Shown here in pieces: positions 15,501-24,582 of a stretch of 64,000 nt of DNA (positions within the stretch are counted from its first letter, which is position 1; every line of letters begins with the position of its first letter). Both the position numbers and the translations under genes were made by a program. The notes beneath the pieces are model-generated. The model was not told where the DNA came from, did no database searches, and saw nothing but the letters and a program-made list of their open reading frames with translations. The stretch is from contig OX044357.1 in the NCBI GenBank assembly GCA_943846675.1, forward strand, positions 1 to 64,000, given 5' to 3'. This stretch comes from UBA987 sp002292105. GTDB lineage: Bacteria > Bacteroidota > Bacteroidia > NS11-12g > UBA9320.

Positions 15501-16475
15501 ATGCATTACAGTCAACAGGAGAAATATGAGCTTATACAGCTTGTAGAGCAATCGGACTTAGGTGTTTTACGTACTCTCAGAGAGCTTAAACTTAACAAAA
15601 CCACCTTTTATAACTGGTACAAAGCATATGCCGAAGGCGGCTATGATGGTCTTGCACGTAAACCCAGTATTCGACCAAGTTCATGGAATAGGATTAATGA
15701 GTTAGATCGAGACAAGGTGGTAGAGATTGCTCTAGAGAAGCCAGAATTATCCCCTAGAGAGGTGGCTTGGCATATCACCGATACCTTCAACTATTACATC
15801 AGCGAATCCAGTGTCTATCGTATTTTGAAAGCCAATGGTCTTATCTCAGTACCAAGTTTTAGAATCATGAGTGCTTCGGATAGTTTTCATGACAAGACTA
15901 CACAAGTAAACCAGATGTGGCAAACTGACTTTACGTACTTTAAAATCTATGGTTGGGGGTGGTATTACCTCTCAACAATTTTGGATGATTACTCGAGATT
16001 CATAATCAACTGGAAACTGTGCTCTAACATGAAAGCTCAAGACGTTAAAGACACCATAGATGAGGCTTTATTGGCATCCGATGTCTCTGAAGAGAACAGG
16101 CCTAAACTGCTATCTGACAATGGGTCGTGTTACATATCCAATGAACTTGCAGAATATCTTGGCAATCAAAATATGAAGCATATTAGAGGCCGTCCGTTAC
16201 ATCCACAGACCCAAGGAAAGATAGAACGCTATCACCGATCCATGAAGAATGTGGTCAAACTAGACAATTATTTTAGTCCTGAACAACTGGAAAGAAAACT
16301 CAACGAGTTCGTGGAGTATTACAACTACAAACGCTACCACGAATCTTTGCAGAACTTAACTCCTGCTGAGGTTTACTACGGAAAAGGCGAAGTGAAATTG
16401 AAGCAAAGGAAAAAGACCAAAATCAGGACACTTAAGGCTCGTAAAAAACAGTATCAGAAATTTAAACTAAATTAG
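15501..16475 (+). CDS. IS3-family OrfB transposase of the second element
   Basis: This 324-residue protein has the DDE triad D143 (WQTDFTY), D206 (LLSDNGSCY) and E242 (QGKIERYH), with 35 residues between the last two. It is collinear with the other OrfB along its whole length. It lies in the -1 frame relative to orfA with ATG 15501 as a possible independent start. The frame is intact, so the element may be mobile. Confidence 0.92.
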   Translation: MHYSQQEKYELIQLVEQSDLGVLRTLRELKLNKTTFYNWYKAYAEGGYDGLARKPSIRPSSWNRINELDRDKVVEIALEKPELSPREVAWHITDTFNYYISESSVYRILKANGLISVPSFRIMSASDSFHDKTTQVNQMWQTDFTYFKIYGWGWYYLSTILDDYSRFIINWKLCSNMKAQDVKDTIDEALLASDVSEENRPKLLSDNGSCYISNELAEYLGNQNMKHIRGRPLHPQTQGKIERYHRSMKNVVKLDNYFSPEQLERKLNEFVEYYNYKRYHESLQNLTPAEVYYGKGEVKLKQRKKTKIRTLKARKKQYQKFKLN

Positions 16476-16564
16476 CATGAACTCTCTCTTAGTTTTTCAC
16501 TCAAAAAGTTCAACTTTCGCTGAAGACGTACACTTCACTTTTTATATTTTCAAATCAATTGAAC

Positions 16565-16600
16565 AACAAAAAAGCCATCCGTAAAACGAATGGCCTTCTC
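16565..16600 (-). terminator. Rho-independent terminator of the giant NHL gene
   Basis: On the minus strand AAGGCCATTCG-TTTTA-CGGATGGCTT is followed by TTTTTG. It lies 37 bases after the stop codon at 16636. Confidence 0.75.
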
Positions 16601-16635
16601 TTATTGTATTTGTGTAGTAATACGATACTTTCTCA

Positions 16636-19600
16636 CTACTGTTTAATCACTTTAAAGGATTCACCAGAATCTAAAATGATAAAGTAGATGCCCGTTGCTT
16701 GGCTCGACAAATCAAGCTCTATGGCTTGTCCGTCGAAGGTTTGCTTGTACAGCTCTCTTCCGAGGTTGTCAATTACTTTAATCGCATGACTTTCAGCCTC
16801 ATCGTCTGTAAAGCTAACCGTAACCGTTCCTTTTGTTGGGTTTGGATAAAGCGTTACGCTGTTTGGTATGATGCTGCCTTCAAAGTCTACTCGTCTTACT
16901 GGTGAGTAAGCCGTGGTGCCATCAAAGTCCACCTGACGTAATCGATAGAACACAGTGTTTTGTGCTAGATCAATCGTATTGTCGTTGTGGTTGTAGGTAA
17001 TCACGTTTTGTGTGGTACCGTTTCCTTGAACAATTGCTGCTGCCTGGAAGTCTCTACCATCATAGCTACGTTCAACTACAAAATGTGAGTTGTTTAGCTC
17101 TGATGCGGTCTTCCATGTAAGGTCTGCTGTATGACTAGCTGCTGGGCTTGCTTCGAACTGGATCAGTTCCACTGGTAGTGGGCTAGATCCACCCCCGCCT
17201 CCGCCTCCACCACCGGAGAACGTGCTTACTAGGTATTCTGCTGTATGGTCTTGTACACCATGTGTTCCATTAACCCACACTGTTGTGCTGGCTGTTGTTC
17301 CGTTGGTCAGTACAATACCCGTTACACCCGTATCATGTGGGTTCGGGAAGGTTGCCGATGAGCCGCCTGTTACCTTGTAAAACTGTAGTTGACTTGGCGA
17401 AGTAATGGTTGTAGGCGATGTTAATCCAGCCATAGCCGTTACAATGTCGTCGTAGTTGTCGTTGGTGTAGAAGTAACGAACCGTTACTGGTGAAGTTGGT
17501 TGAGTCGTTGGTTCCACATCCCAACGTCTTTCTAGTATCACACCACCAGCCGTGTTGGTTATCATACCGCCAGCAGAGTTGTAACTCAAGGTTGATGGAT
17601 TGCCAATGTATAGTTTTACCTGACTAGGTGTAATCACCGCCCCAGTTCCATTGGTGTCAAGAGCCAAGAGTAATTCATTGTCGCTGTTACAGTAGCATAC
17701 AAAATTACCATCCACAACACTTTGCGTTGCTGTATGAGTGGTAACCGAAGTAGCTAGTTTAACATTTAAGCCACAGTTGACATACTCGTAAGCACCCATG
17801 TCGGTTGTTCCCATACGCTGATTTCCTAAGATATCCGCAGTTGGGGCACCTGTATTGGTTCCACCGTTTAACAAGTTGGTACTTGAGGAAGATAATCTCA
17901 ATCCATCATCTCCTGTTCTCCAAACATCATCCGCACCATTGCCATCGGCAATCGCCTCAAAGTTTGGATTGGTCTGGAAGATGTTGTTTGTTCCACTATT
18001 TAAGCTGTTGAATGTGCTTGCTGTGTATGTTGAGCTTGCACGTTGCATCGAACTATTTTTTATGTATGGATACGCTGCATAGTTATAGAACTCACTAAAC
18101 TTATGGTCCACATCTCCACCTTTTGTGTTTTTGTAAAAGATAGAGTTGGTCACCTTAGGTTGGCATGTTCCGCTGTTACCAAAGCTATACATCGCTCCTG
18201 CATGAGAACCAGCTGCGTTTGCATGGAAGGTAGCGTTTGTGATCACTGGATTGGATGTTCCACCATAACCCGTGTTATAGATTGCTCCTCCCATTGAACT
18301 AGCACTGTTGCTGTTAAACACACAACTTGTGATTGTAGGAGAGCATTTGCCTCCATAACCATAGTTGTATATCGCTGCACCCGAAGTGGCACTTGTGTTG
18401 CCATCAAAGGCACAGTTTACAATGTTTGGAGATACTTCACCTGCTTGACCATCGTTAAAGATAGCGCCATAAATTGAATGGTTGTTTTTAAACGTACAAT
18501 GGCTAATGGTTGCAAAAGACTTACCATTAGGCACGCGTATGTAAATCGAGCCATAATCGCCGTAGTTGCCTTCAAAATGACAATTGGTAATCGTTGGACT
18601 AATCTCTTGGCCAGACTTACCACTACCCAGAATAACTATTGAGCCACCCTCTGATTGATATACATCTCTATTTTCGTAGGTGTATTTTGAGTTCCCGTCA
18701 GCGTTACCGTTTTTAAAGGTTAACCCATCTAGTTTAAAATTAGGTCCGATGTCTGATCCGTTTGGTGCAATAATCAATACGTGATATGCATTATCCGAGG
18801 AATCGTTTGCTTTGCCAATATCACCACACAATATGGTTGGGTTAGCCGTTTGATTACGTTGACCAGGCTCTGTTTCTGTTCCAGAAAAACCTCCTAATAA
18901 TTCAACATTTGGATTGGTTACAACAAAGGCCGAGTCTCTATTACTGCTCGATTTCCCTCCAGGATAATACATTCCTTTACGCATCCAAATCTCAGCGTGG
19001 TTATCCGTTTTATTGGCCGCGTTAATGGCATCATCTAATGTTTTCATTGGGTTACCCCATGATTTTCCTGTTCCTGATGAACCATCTGTATCGACAAATA
19101 ACTTGTTGATTACAGTCAAATCGACCGTTATGATGCTGTCACAATTAACGTCATTAGGTATTGTGTCTAAATATGTGCCTGAATTTGTCCATGTTTTTCC
19201 GCTTGGCGATGTAAAGGTTTCATATACCGTTTCTGCGAACGAGAAGGAACTTTTATATCTCACCGTAAGGTTCACCGTGATAACACTATCACAACCCGCA
19301 TCATTTGCAATGGTATCTGAATACGTGTTGCTTGTTGTCCAAGTTTTTCCACTTGGAGAGGTATAGCTATCACATACATTTGCTGTTATCGTTTCAGTTG
19401 TTTCAGCACTACCAGCACTTAACGTTATTTTTCGAATGCGGTGGTTATACTGATCCCCTACATACACATTTCCAGCGCCATCGACCGCTACTCCTATAGG
19501 ATAGTAAAACTTAGCCGATGTCCCTGTACCATCTGTATAGCCAGCTTTACCACTACCAGCGAGCGTGCTGACCACACCTGATGCAGTTATTTTTCGAATG

Positions 19601-19896
19601 CGGTGGTTATTGTAATCCGCTACATACACATTTCCAGCGCCATCGACCGCTACTCCTGTAGGAGAGGAAAACTTAGCCGATGTCCCTGTACCATCTGTAT
19701 AGCCAGGTGTACCACTACCAGCGAGCGTGCTGACCACACCTGATGTAGTTATTTTTCGAATGCGGTGGTTATTGTAATCCGCTACATACACATTTCCAGC
19801 GCCATCGACCGCTACTCCTGTAGGATAGGAAAACTGAGCCGATGTCCCTGTACCATCTGCATAGCCAGATGCACTACCAGCGAGGGTGCTGACCAC
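16636..19896 (-). CDS. C-terminal 1086 residues of the giant T9SS cargo protein
   Basis: This is the longest open fragment. Its GTG start lies inside an NHL repeat and is not a natural start. It runs through three and a half NHL-type repeats (GVAVDGAGNVYVADYNNHRI), two modules ending in CDSVITVNLTV and CDSIITVDLTV, and a right-handed beta-helix region of repeated NCxFxxNxA units (about 290-640). A poly-Gly linker (SGGGGGGGGGSS) leads to the common flavobacterial domain LPVELIQFEASPAASHTADL, and the C-terminus is a T9SS type A sorting domain (LYPNPTKGTVTVSF, KVIDNLGRELY, TGIYFIIL). It would be exported and surface-bound. The ligand is unknown. Confidence 0.85.
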   Translation of the reverse strand: MVSTLAGSASGYADGTGTSAQFSYPTGVAVDGAGNVYVADYNNHRIRKITTSGVVSTLAGSGTPGYTDGTGTSAKFSSPTGVAVDGAGNVYVADYNNHRIRKITASGVVSTLAGSGKAGYTDGTGTSAKFYYPIGVAVDGAGNVYVGDQYNHRIRKITLSAGSAETTETITANVCDSYTSPSGKTWTTSNTYSDTIANDAGCDSVITVNLTVRYKSSFSFAETVYETFTSPSGKTWTNSGTYLDTIPNDVNCDSIITVDLTVINKLFVDTDGSSGTGKSWGNPMKTLDDAINAANKTDNHAEIWMRKGMYYPGGKSSSNRDSAFVVTNPNVELLGGFSGTETEPGQRNQTANPTILCGDIGKANDSSDNAYHVLIIAPNGSDIGPNFKLDGLTFKNGNADGNSKYTYENRDVYQSEGGSIVILGSGKSGQEISPTITNCHFEGNYGDYGSIYIRVPNGKSFATISHCTFKNNHSIYGAIFNDGQAGEVSPNIVNCAFDGNTSATSGAAIYNYGYGGKCSPTITSCVFNSNSASSMGGAIYNTGYGGTSNPVITNATFHANAAGSHAGAMYSFGNSGTCQPKVTNSIFYKNTKGGDVDHKFSEFYNYAAYPYIKNSSMQRASSTYTASTFNSLNSGTNNIFQTNPNFEAIADGNGADDVWRTGDDGLRLSSSSTNLLNGGTNTGAPTADILGNQRMGTTDMGAYEYVNCGLNVKLATSVTTHTATQSVVDGNFVCYCNSDNELLLALDTNGTGAVITPSQVKLYIGNPSTLSYNSAGGMITNTAGGVILERRWDVEPTTQPTSPVTVRYFYTNDNYDDIVTAMAGLTSPTTITSPSQLQFYKVTGGSSATFPNPHDTGVTGIVLTNGTTASTTVWVNGTHGVQDHTAEYLVSTFSGGGGGGGGGSSPLPVELIQFEASPAASHTADLTWKTASELNNSHFVVERSYDGRDFQAAAIVQGNGTTQNVITYNHNDNTIDLAQNTVFYRLRQVDFDGTTAYSPVRRVDFEGSIIPNSVTLYPNPTKGTVTVSFTDDEAESHAIKVIDNLGRELYKQTFDGQAIELDLSSQATGIYFIILDSGESFKVIKQ

Positions 19897-19970
19897 ACCT
19901 GATGTAGTTATTTTTCGAATGCGGTGGTTAAACTAATCCGCTACATACACATTTCCAGCGCCATCGACCG

Positions 19971-20219
19971 CTACTCCGTAGGATAGGAAAACTTAGCCGA
20001 TGTCCCTGTACCATCTGTATAGCCAGATGTACCACTACCAGCGAGCGTGCTGACCACACCTGATGTAGTTATTTTTCGAATGCGGTGGTTTGACCGATCC
20101 GCTACATACACATTTCCAGCGCCATCGACCGCTACTCCTGTAGGATAGGAAAACTTAGCCGATGTCCCTGTACCATCTGTATAGCCAGATGTACCACTAC
20201 CAGCGAGCGTGCTGACCAC
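19971..20219 (-). CDS. NHL-repeat fragment of the broken giant gene
   Basis: This 82-residue open piece between two frameshifts holds one and a half NHL-type repeats (SGYTDGTGTSAKFSYPTGVA). Its neighbours continue in other frames. It is not an independent gene. Confidence 0.45.
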   Translation of the reverse strand: MVSTLAGSGTSGYTDGTGTSAKFSYPTGVAVDGAGNVYVADRSNHRIRKITTSGVVSTLAGSGTSGYTDGTGTSAKFSYPTE

Positions 20220-20292
20220 ACCTGATGCAGTTATTTTTCGAATGCGGTGGTTTACCGATCCGCTACATACACATTTCCAGCGCCATCGACCG

Positions 20293-20565
20293 CTACTCCT
20301 CTAGGTGAGTCAAACTTAGCCGATGTCCCTGTACCATCTGTATAGCCATGATGTCACTACCAGCGAGCGTGCTGACAGTAACTATTGGTGTTGCAATTAC
20401 CGTTAAGTTTATTGTTAGAATACTATCGCAACCTGCTGCGTTTGGAATCGTGTCTTTATATATTCCTGTTTCAAACCAGGTATGCCTGCCACTTGGAGAG
20501 GTGTACGTATCGCATACATTTGCTGTTATCGTTTCAGTCGTCTTATTGCGAACCGTAAGGTTCAC
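20293..20565 (-). CDS. Module plus NHL fragment of the broken giant gene
   Basis: This 90-residue open piece carries ETITANVCDTYTSPSGRHTW, CDSILTINLTV and the beginning of an NHL-type repeat. The frame is lost at the variable site after STLAGS (SDIMAIQMVQ in place of GY-TDGTG). It is a fragment, not an independent gene. Confidence 0.45.
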   Translation of the reverse strand: MNLTVRNKTTETITANVCDTYTSPSGRHTWFETGIYKDTIPNAAGCDSILTINLTVIATPIVTVSTLAGSDIMAIQMVQGHRLSLTHLEE

Positions 20566-20842
20566 CGTGATAACACTATCACAACCCGCAGTGTTTGCTA
20601 TCGTATCTGAATACGTGTTGCTTGTTGTCCAAGTTTTTCCACTTGGAGAGGTATAGCTATCACATACATTTGCTGTTATCGTTTCAGTTGTTTCAGCACT
20701 ACCAGCACTTAACGTTATTTTTCGAATGCGGTGGTTATACTAATCCGCTACATACACATTTCCAGCGCCATCGACCGCTACTCCGCTAGGATAGTTAAAC
20801 TTAGCCGATGTCCCTGTACCATCTGTATAGCCAGCTGTACCA

Positions 20843-21508
20843 CTACCAGCGAGCGTGCTGACCACACCTGATGCAGTTATTTTTCGAATGCGGTGGTTTT
20901 CCTGATCCGCTACATACACATTTCCAGCGCCATCGACCGCTACTCCTGTAGGATAGGAAAACTGAGCCGATGTCCCTGTACCATCTGCATAGCCAGATGT
21001 CACTACCAGCGAGGGTGCTGACCACACCTGATGCAGTTATTTTTCGAATGCGGTGGTTTGACAGATCCGCTACATACACATTTCCAGCGCCATCGACCGC
21101 TACTCCGTTAGGATATTTAAACTGAGCCGATGTCCCTGTACCATCTGTATAGCCAGATGTACTACCAGCGAGCGTGCTGACCACACCTGATGTAGTTATT
21201 TTTCGAATGCGGTGGTTATACTCATCCGCTACATACACATTTCCAGCGCCATCGACCGCTACTCCTATAGGAGAGTTAAACTGAGCCGATGTCCCTGTAC
21301 CATCTGCATAGCCAGATGTACCACTACCAGCGAGCGTGCTGACCACACCTGATGTAGTTATTTTTCGAATGCTGTGGTTATTGTAATCCGCTACATACAC
21401 ATTTCCAGCGCCATCGACCGCTACTCCGATAGGATTGTCAAACTGAGCCGATGTCCCTGTACCATCTGCATAGCCCTGAGTAACTACCAGCGAGCGTGCT
21501 GACCACAC
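20843..21508 (-). CDS. NHL-repeat fragment (221 residues) of the broken giant gene
   Basis: This piece has four consecutive NHL-type repeats, with variable residues YNNHSI, EYNHRI and LSNHRI at the same position. It loses frame again after STLAGS (SDIWLCRWYR in place of SGYADGTG). The variable triplet before NHRI sits at the predicted top-face loop of an NHL propeller. It is a fragment only. Confidence 0.5.
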   Translation of the reverse strand: MWSARSLVVTQGYADGTGTSAQFDNPIGVAVDGAGNVYVADYNNHSIRKITTSGVVSTLAGSGTSGYADGTGTSAQFNSPIGVAVDGAGNVYVADEYNHRIRKITTSGVVSTLAGSTSGYTDGTGTSAQFKYPNGVAVDGAGNVYVADLSNHRIRKITASGVVSTLAGSDIWLCRWYRDIGSVFLSYRSSGRWRWKCVCSGSGKPPHSKNNCIRCGQHARW

Positions 21509-21854
21509 CTGATGTAGTTATTTTTCGAATGCGGTGGTTTACCTGATCCGCTACATACACATTTCCAGCGCCATCGACCGCTACTCCATTAGGATAGGAA
21601 AACTGAGCCGATGTCCCTGTACCATCTGTATAGCCAGATGCACCACTACCAGCGAGCGTGCTGACAGTAACTATTGGTGTTGCAATTACCGTTAAGTTTA
21701 TTGTTAGAATACTATCGCAACCTGCTGCGTTTGGAATCGTGTCTTTATATATTCCTGTTCCAAACCAGGTATGCCTGCCACTTGGAGAGGTGTACGTATC
21801 GCATACATTTGCTGTTATCGTTTCTGTTGTCTTATCGCGAACCGTAAGGTTCAC
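21438..21854 (-). CDS. Module plus NHL fragment (138 residues) of the broken giant gene
   Basis: The piece contains a VCDTYTSPSGRHTW / CDSILTINLTV module followed by one NHL-type repeat. The frame breaks after STLAGS (SYSGLCRWYR). It overlaps the next fragment (20843-21508) in another frame, as expected for an indel at that junction. Confidence 0.5.
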   Translation of the reverse strand: MNLTVRDKTTETITANVCDTYTSPSGRHTWFGTGIYKDTIPNAAGCDSILTINLTVIATPIVTVSTLAGSGASGYTDGTGTSAQFSYPNGVAVDGAGNVYVADQVNHRIRKITTSGVVSTLAGSYSGLCRWYRDIGSV

Positions 21855-22089
21855 CGTGATAACACTATCACAACCCGCAGTGTTTGCTATCGTATCTGAA
21901 TACGTGTTGCTTGTTGTCCAAGTTTTTCCACTTGGAGAGGTATAGCTATCACATACATTTGCTGTTATCGTTTCTGTTGTTTCAGCACTACCAGCACTTA
22001 ACGTTATTTTTCGAATGCGGTGGTTTGACTATCCGCTACATACACATTTCCAGTCGCCATCGACCGCTACTCCTTAGGATTGTCAAAGC

Positions 22090-22599
22090 TTAGCCGATGT
22101 CCCTGTACCATCTGTATAGCCTAGTACTACCAGCGAGCGTGCTGACCACACCTGATGCAGTTATTTTTCGAATGCGGTGGTTATACTCATCCGCTACATA
22201 CACATTTCCAGCGCCATCGACCGCTACTCCTGTAGGATAGGAAAACTTAGCCGATGTCCCTGTACCATCTGTATAGCCCTGAGAACTACCAGCGAGCGTG
22301 CTGACCACACCTGATGTAGTTATTTTTCGAATGCGGTGGTTTCCCTGATCCGCTACATACACATTTCCAGCGCCATCGACCGCTACTCCTGTAGGATAGT
22401 AAAACTGAGCCGATGTCCCTGTACCATCTGTATAGCCAGATGTACTACCAGCGAGCGTGCTGACCACACCTGATGTAGTTATTTTTCGAATGCGGTGGTT
22501 ATCCTGATCCGCTACATACACATTTCCAGCGCCATCGACCGCTACTCCTGATAGGATAGGTAAACTGAGCCGATGTCCCTGTACCATCTGTATAGCCAT
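22090..22599 (-). CDS. NHL-repeat fragment (169 residues) of the broken giant gene
   Basis: The piece contains three NHL-type repeats with variable triplets QDN, QGN and EYN. It is shifted at both ends, at the STLAGS site (22600 and 22113). A further unusual insertion of one T at about 22053 (CCAGTCGCC for CCAGCGCC) affects the next unit. Confidence 0.5.
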   Translation of the reverse strand: MAIQMVQGHRLSLPILSGVAVDGAGNVYVADQDNHRIRKITTSGVVSTLAGSTSGYTDGTGTSAQFYYPTGVAVDGAGNVYVADQGNHRIRKITTSGVVSTLAGSSQGYTDGTGTSAKFSYPTGVAVDGAGNVYVADEYNHRIRKITASGVVSTLAGSTRLYRWYRDIG

Positions 22600-23849
22600 G
22601 ATGTACTACCAGCGAGCGTGCTGACCACACCTGATGTAGTTATTTTTCGAATGCGGTGGTTATACTGATCCGCTACATACACATTTCCAGCGCCATCGAC
22701 CGCTACTCCTGTAGGATAGTAAAACTGAGCCGATGTCCCTGTACCATCTGCATAGCCAGATGTACCACTACCAGCGAGCGTGCTGACCACACCTGATGTA
22801 GTTATTTTTCGAATGCGGTGGTTTACCTGATCCGCTACATACACATTTCCAGCGCCATCGACCGCTACTCCTGTAGGATAGTAAAACTGAGCCGATGTCC
22901 CTGTACCATCTGTATAGCCCTGAGTACTACCAGCGAGCGTGCTGACAGTAACTATTGGTGTTGCAATTACCGTTAAGTTTATTGTTAGAATACTATCGCA
23001 ACCTGCTGCGTTTGGAATCGTGTCTTTATATATTCCTGTTCCAAACCAGGTATGCCTGCCACTTGGAGAGGTGTACGTATCGCATACATTTGCTGTTATT
23101 GTTTTAGTCGTTTCAGCACAAAGAACCTCATAAGCTCCCATATTTACGTTAGTATTCACCACACGAGCAGTACCTACAATATCTGTAGAATACCCACTTA
23201 TGGCACTATTAAGTCCCGCATCTACTGCAGGGCTATTACTATTTAGTCTGAGTCCGTCATCCTCAGTCATCCATATATTATCTACTCCATCTGGGTCACT
23301 TGCCTTTGCGAATAAGGGATCTTGATTATTGATCATTCCGGTTCCTGTAGAATATGAGCTATTTTGCTGGGTAAGCGAGTGGGTGACAGTTGGAACCGGG
23401 GCCTTACCCCCTTTATCAATGTCCGCACCATTTACAGTACTACTTGTCCCGATTTTATTTCCCCAAAAAACACAGTTGGTAATAGTAACCGATGTGTTAC
23501 CATGGTAAATTAGAATACCACCACCTTCTGATCCTGATGTATTATTACTAAAGGTTACATTCAGCAGTTTAGGTTGACTAGTGCCCCATATTTTCATACC
23601 GCCGCCGCCGCCGCTGGCCGTATTCATATAATATACTACATTAGTGATTATTGGATTTGATGCAACCCCAAGTGCGGTGCCTCCTGCATGTACTGCATTA
23701 TTATCAAAGACAACTAAATTGGTCAGTATAGGGTCTGAATCCTGAAGATACAAACCGCCGCCAACATTTTGGCTATAGGTTCCTCCCGAATAGCTTATCG
23801 AACTACTTCCATTTGCATTACCTCCAGTAATAGTTACCCCATCTAGCAC
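22542..23849 (-). CDS. N-terminal beta-helix and NHL segment of the giant T9SS cargo protein
   Basis: The listed start is a GTG. The same frame is open upstream to about 24050 (GFAGTETALSQRN, DNCYHIFITDG), so the natural start is at 24290. The first 220 residues form a right-handed beta-helix of the pectate-lyase/choice-of-anchor type (GGTYSQNVGGGLYLQDSDPIL, NNTSGSEGGGILIY). A VCDTYTSPSG module and two full NHL-type repeats follow. The frame ends when an extra base follows STLAGS (STSWLYRWYR). The same architecture recurs near the C-terminus. Confidence 0.7.
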   Translation of the reverse strand: MLDGVTITGGNANGSSSISYSGGTYSQNVGGGLYLQDSDPILTNLVVFDNNAVHAGGTALGVASNPIITNVVYYMNTASGGGGGMKIWGTSQPKLLNVTFSNNTSGSEGGGILIYHGNTSVTITNCVFWGNKIGTSSTVNGADIDKGGKAPVPTVTHSLTQQNSSYSTGTGMINNQDPLFAKASDPDGVDNIWMTEDDGLRLNSNSPAVDAGLNSAISGYSTDIVGTARVVNTNVNMGAYEVLCAETTKTITANVCDTYTSPSGRHTWFGTGIYKDTIPNAAGCDSILTINLTVIATPIVTVSTLAGSTQGYTDGTGTSAQFYYPTGVAVDGAGNVYVADQVNHRIRKITTSGVVSTLAGSGTSGYADGTGTSAQFYYPTGVAVDGAGNVYVADQYNHRIRKITTSGVVSTLAGSTSWLYRWYRDIGSVYLSYQE

Positions 23850-24086
23850 TGCAGCAGAGCTGAGCCCGTCTGTTATAAAAATATGGTAGCAGTTGTCTGA
23901 GTTTGACCCTGATGTACCTATATCTCCACTTAAAATTACGGGATTACTGCCAATATTACGTTGGCTTAATGCAGTCTCTGTACCAGCAAACCCTCCGTAT
24001 ATTTTAATATCTTTATCGAGGTAAAATGCATAAGTCCCTACTTGTGGTACTTCGTACCTCCAGTACCTGGTGGGATATGTGTAGGC

Positions 24087-24290
24087 TTATAGGTGACCGG
24101 ATGCTATGAAAATGGTATCTCCAGCAGAGGCTGCATTCAGGGCAGGCTGTAGTGTGGTAAATGCATTGGTCCAGGATGCACCAGTATTAGTACCCGAAGA
24201 ACTATAGTGTACAAATATTACGGTTGCTTGTGTTTCAAAGGAAAGAAAGCATAAAGATGCTAGTAAAATAAATAAGTACGTTTTTTGCAT
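24087..24290 (-). CDS. Signal peptide and first 67 codons of the giant T9SS cargo protein
   Basis: The protein begins MQKTYLFILLASLCFLSFET, a signal peptide, followed by the typical opening of flavobacterial beta-helix cargo (GASWTNAFTTLQPALNAASAGDTIFIASG). The frame stops at TAA 24087-24089 because of one extra base near 24094. Removing it continues into TYKPTHIPPGTGGTK. This supports one gene running to 16636. A 292-bp gap separates it from the preceding gene. Confidence 0.7.
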   Translation of the reverse strand: MQKTYLFILLASLCFLSFETQATVIFVHYSSSGTNTGASWTNAFTTLQPALNAASAGDTIFIASGHL

Positions 24291-24410
24291 TGGATTTTAC
24301 GTTAGTATTGACGCAATCTAACAAATTTCAATAGATCTTCAAAATAGATTGTAGACCTCAGATTTAAAAGTTCGATAACGTTCTGATTCCCCCTACATAA
24401 GTAGCAACGT

Positions 24411-24446
24411 AAGGCCTTGATTATTAAATTAGTCAAGGCTTTTTTT
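24411..24446 (+). terminator. Hairpin followed by a T-run on the plus strand
   Basis: GCCTTGA and TCAAGGC arms around an AT-rich loop are followed by seven T on the plus strand. No plus-strand gene precedes it, so either it ends a lost transcript or it acts as a roadblock between the two minus-strand genes. Confidence 0.45.
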
Positions 24447-24582
24447 GTGAGGTGTTCGAATGCTGACAAGCACATTGACAAAAACATTTGTTTTTACAAA
24501 TTTTTGAAGTCGGTTGATTAACTTCGATTCGTTCCGATACATTTCACCTACAAAACAATACCAAAACGATAAATCTACACCT

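Larger units (their letters stand above)
15050..16532 (+). mobile_element. Second, distinct IS3-family element (1483 bp)
   Basis: Imperfect terminal repeats are TGTTCGACGTCAGCAAAAAG on the left and, as reverse complement, TGTACGTCTTCAGCGAAAGT on the right, both continuing into a GAACTT block. It contains complete orfA and orfB in a -1 relation. It is related to, but clearly different from, the element at 11339. Isolated left-end remnants of it occur at 8712 and 9100. The flanks show no target duplication (ctaaaa left, cttcac right). Confidence 0.88.
19425..22870 (-). repeat. 18 NHL-type coding repeats of about 165 bp
   Basis: The core encoding GVAVDGAGNVYVAD occurs 18 times (near 19455, 19620, 19785, 19945, 20100, 20270, 20750, 20910, 21070, 21230, 21390, 21550, 22035, 22195, 22355, 22515, 22675, 22835), in three blocks separated by VCDTYTSPSG modules. 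Units are nearly identical except at three short variable places: after STLAGS, before GVAVDG, and between VAD and NHRIRKIT. Nearly all frame-breaking indels fall in these three places. Confidence 0.92.
16636..24290 (-). pseudogene. Giant T9SS cargo gene (beta-helix, NHL repeats, sorting domain), broken by indels
   Basis: Taken together the minus-strand fragments describe one protein of about 2,500 residues: signal peptide (24290), beta-helix, alternating VCDTYTSPSG modules and NHL-type repeats, a second beta-helix, linker and T9SS sorting domain (stop 16636). At least eight indels break the frame. Two compensating ones lie near 24094 and 24050, where correcting a single extra base restores the common sequence SGTYKPTHIPPGTGGTK. 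Most of the others fall within the NHL tract. Whether these are true mutations or consensus errors in a repeat region cannot be decided from the sequence. The open fragments are listed separately. Confidence 0.7.

Noticed and set aside
17805..18297. Plus-strand open frames antisense to the beta-helix region
   Set aside because: They are shadows of the well-supported minus-strand coding sequence, with Cys/His-rich, non-protein-like composition.
19425..22870. A diversity-generating retroelement acting on the variable NHL positions
   Set aside because: The variable sites differ between repeats, but no reverse transcriptase, template repeat or adenine-biased pattern is visible in the window.
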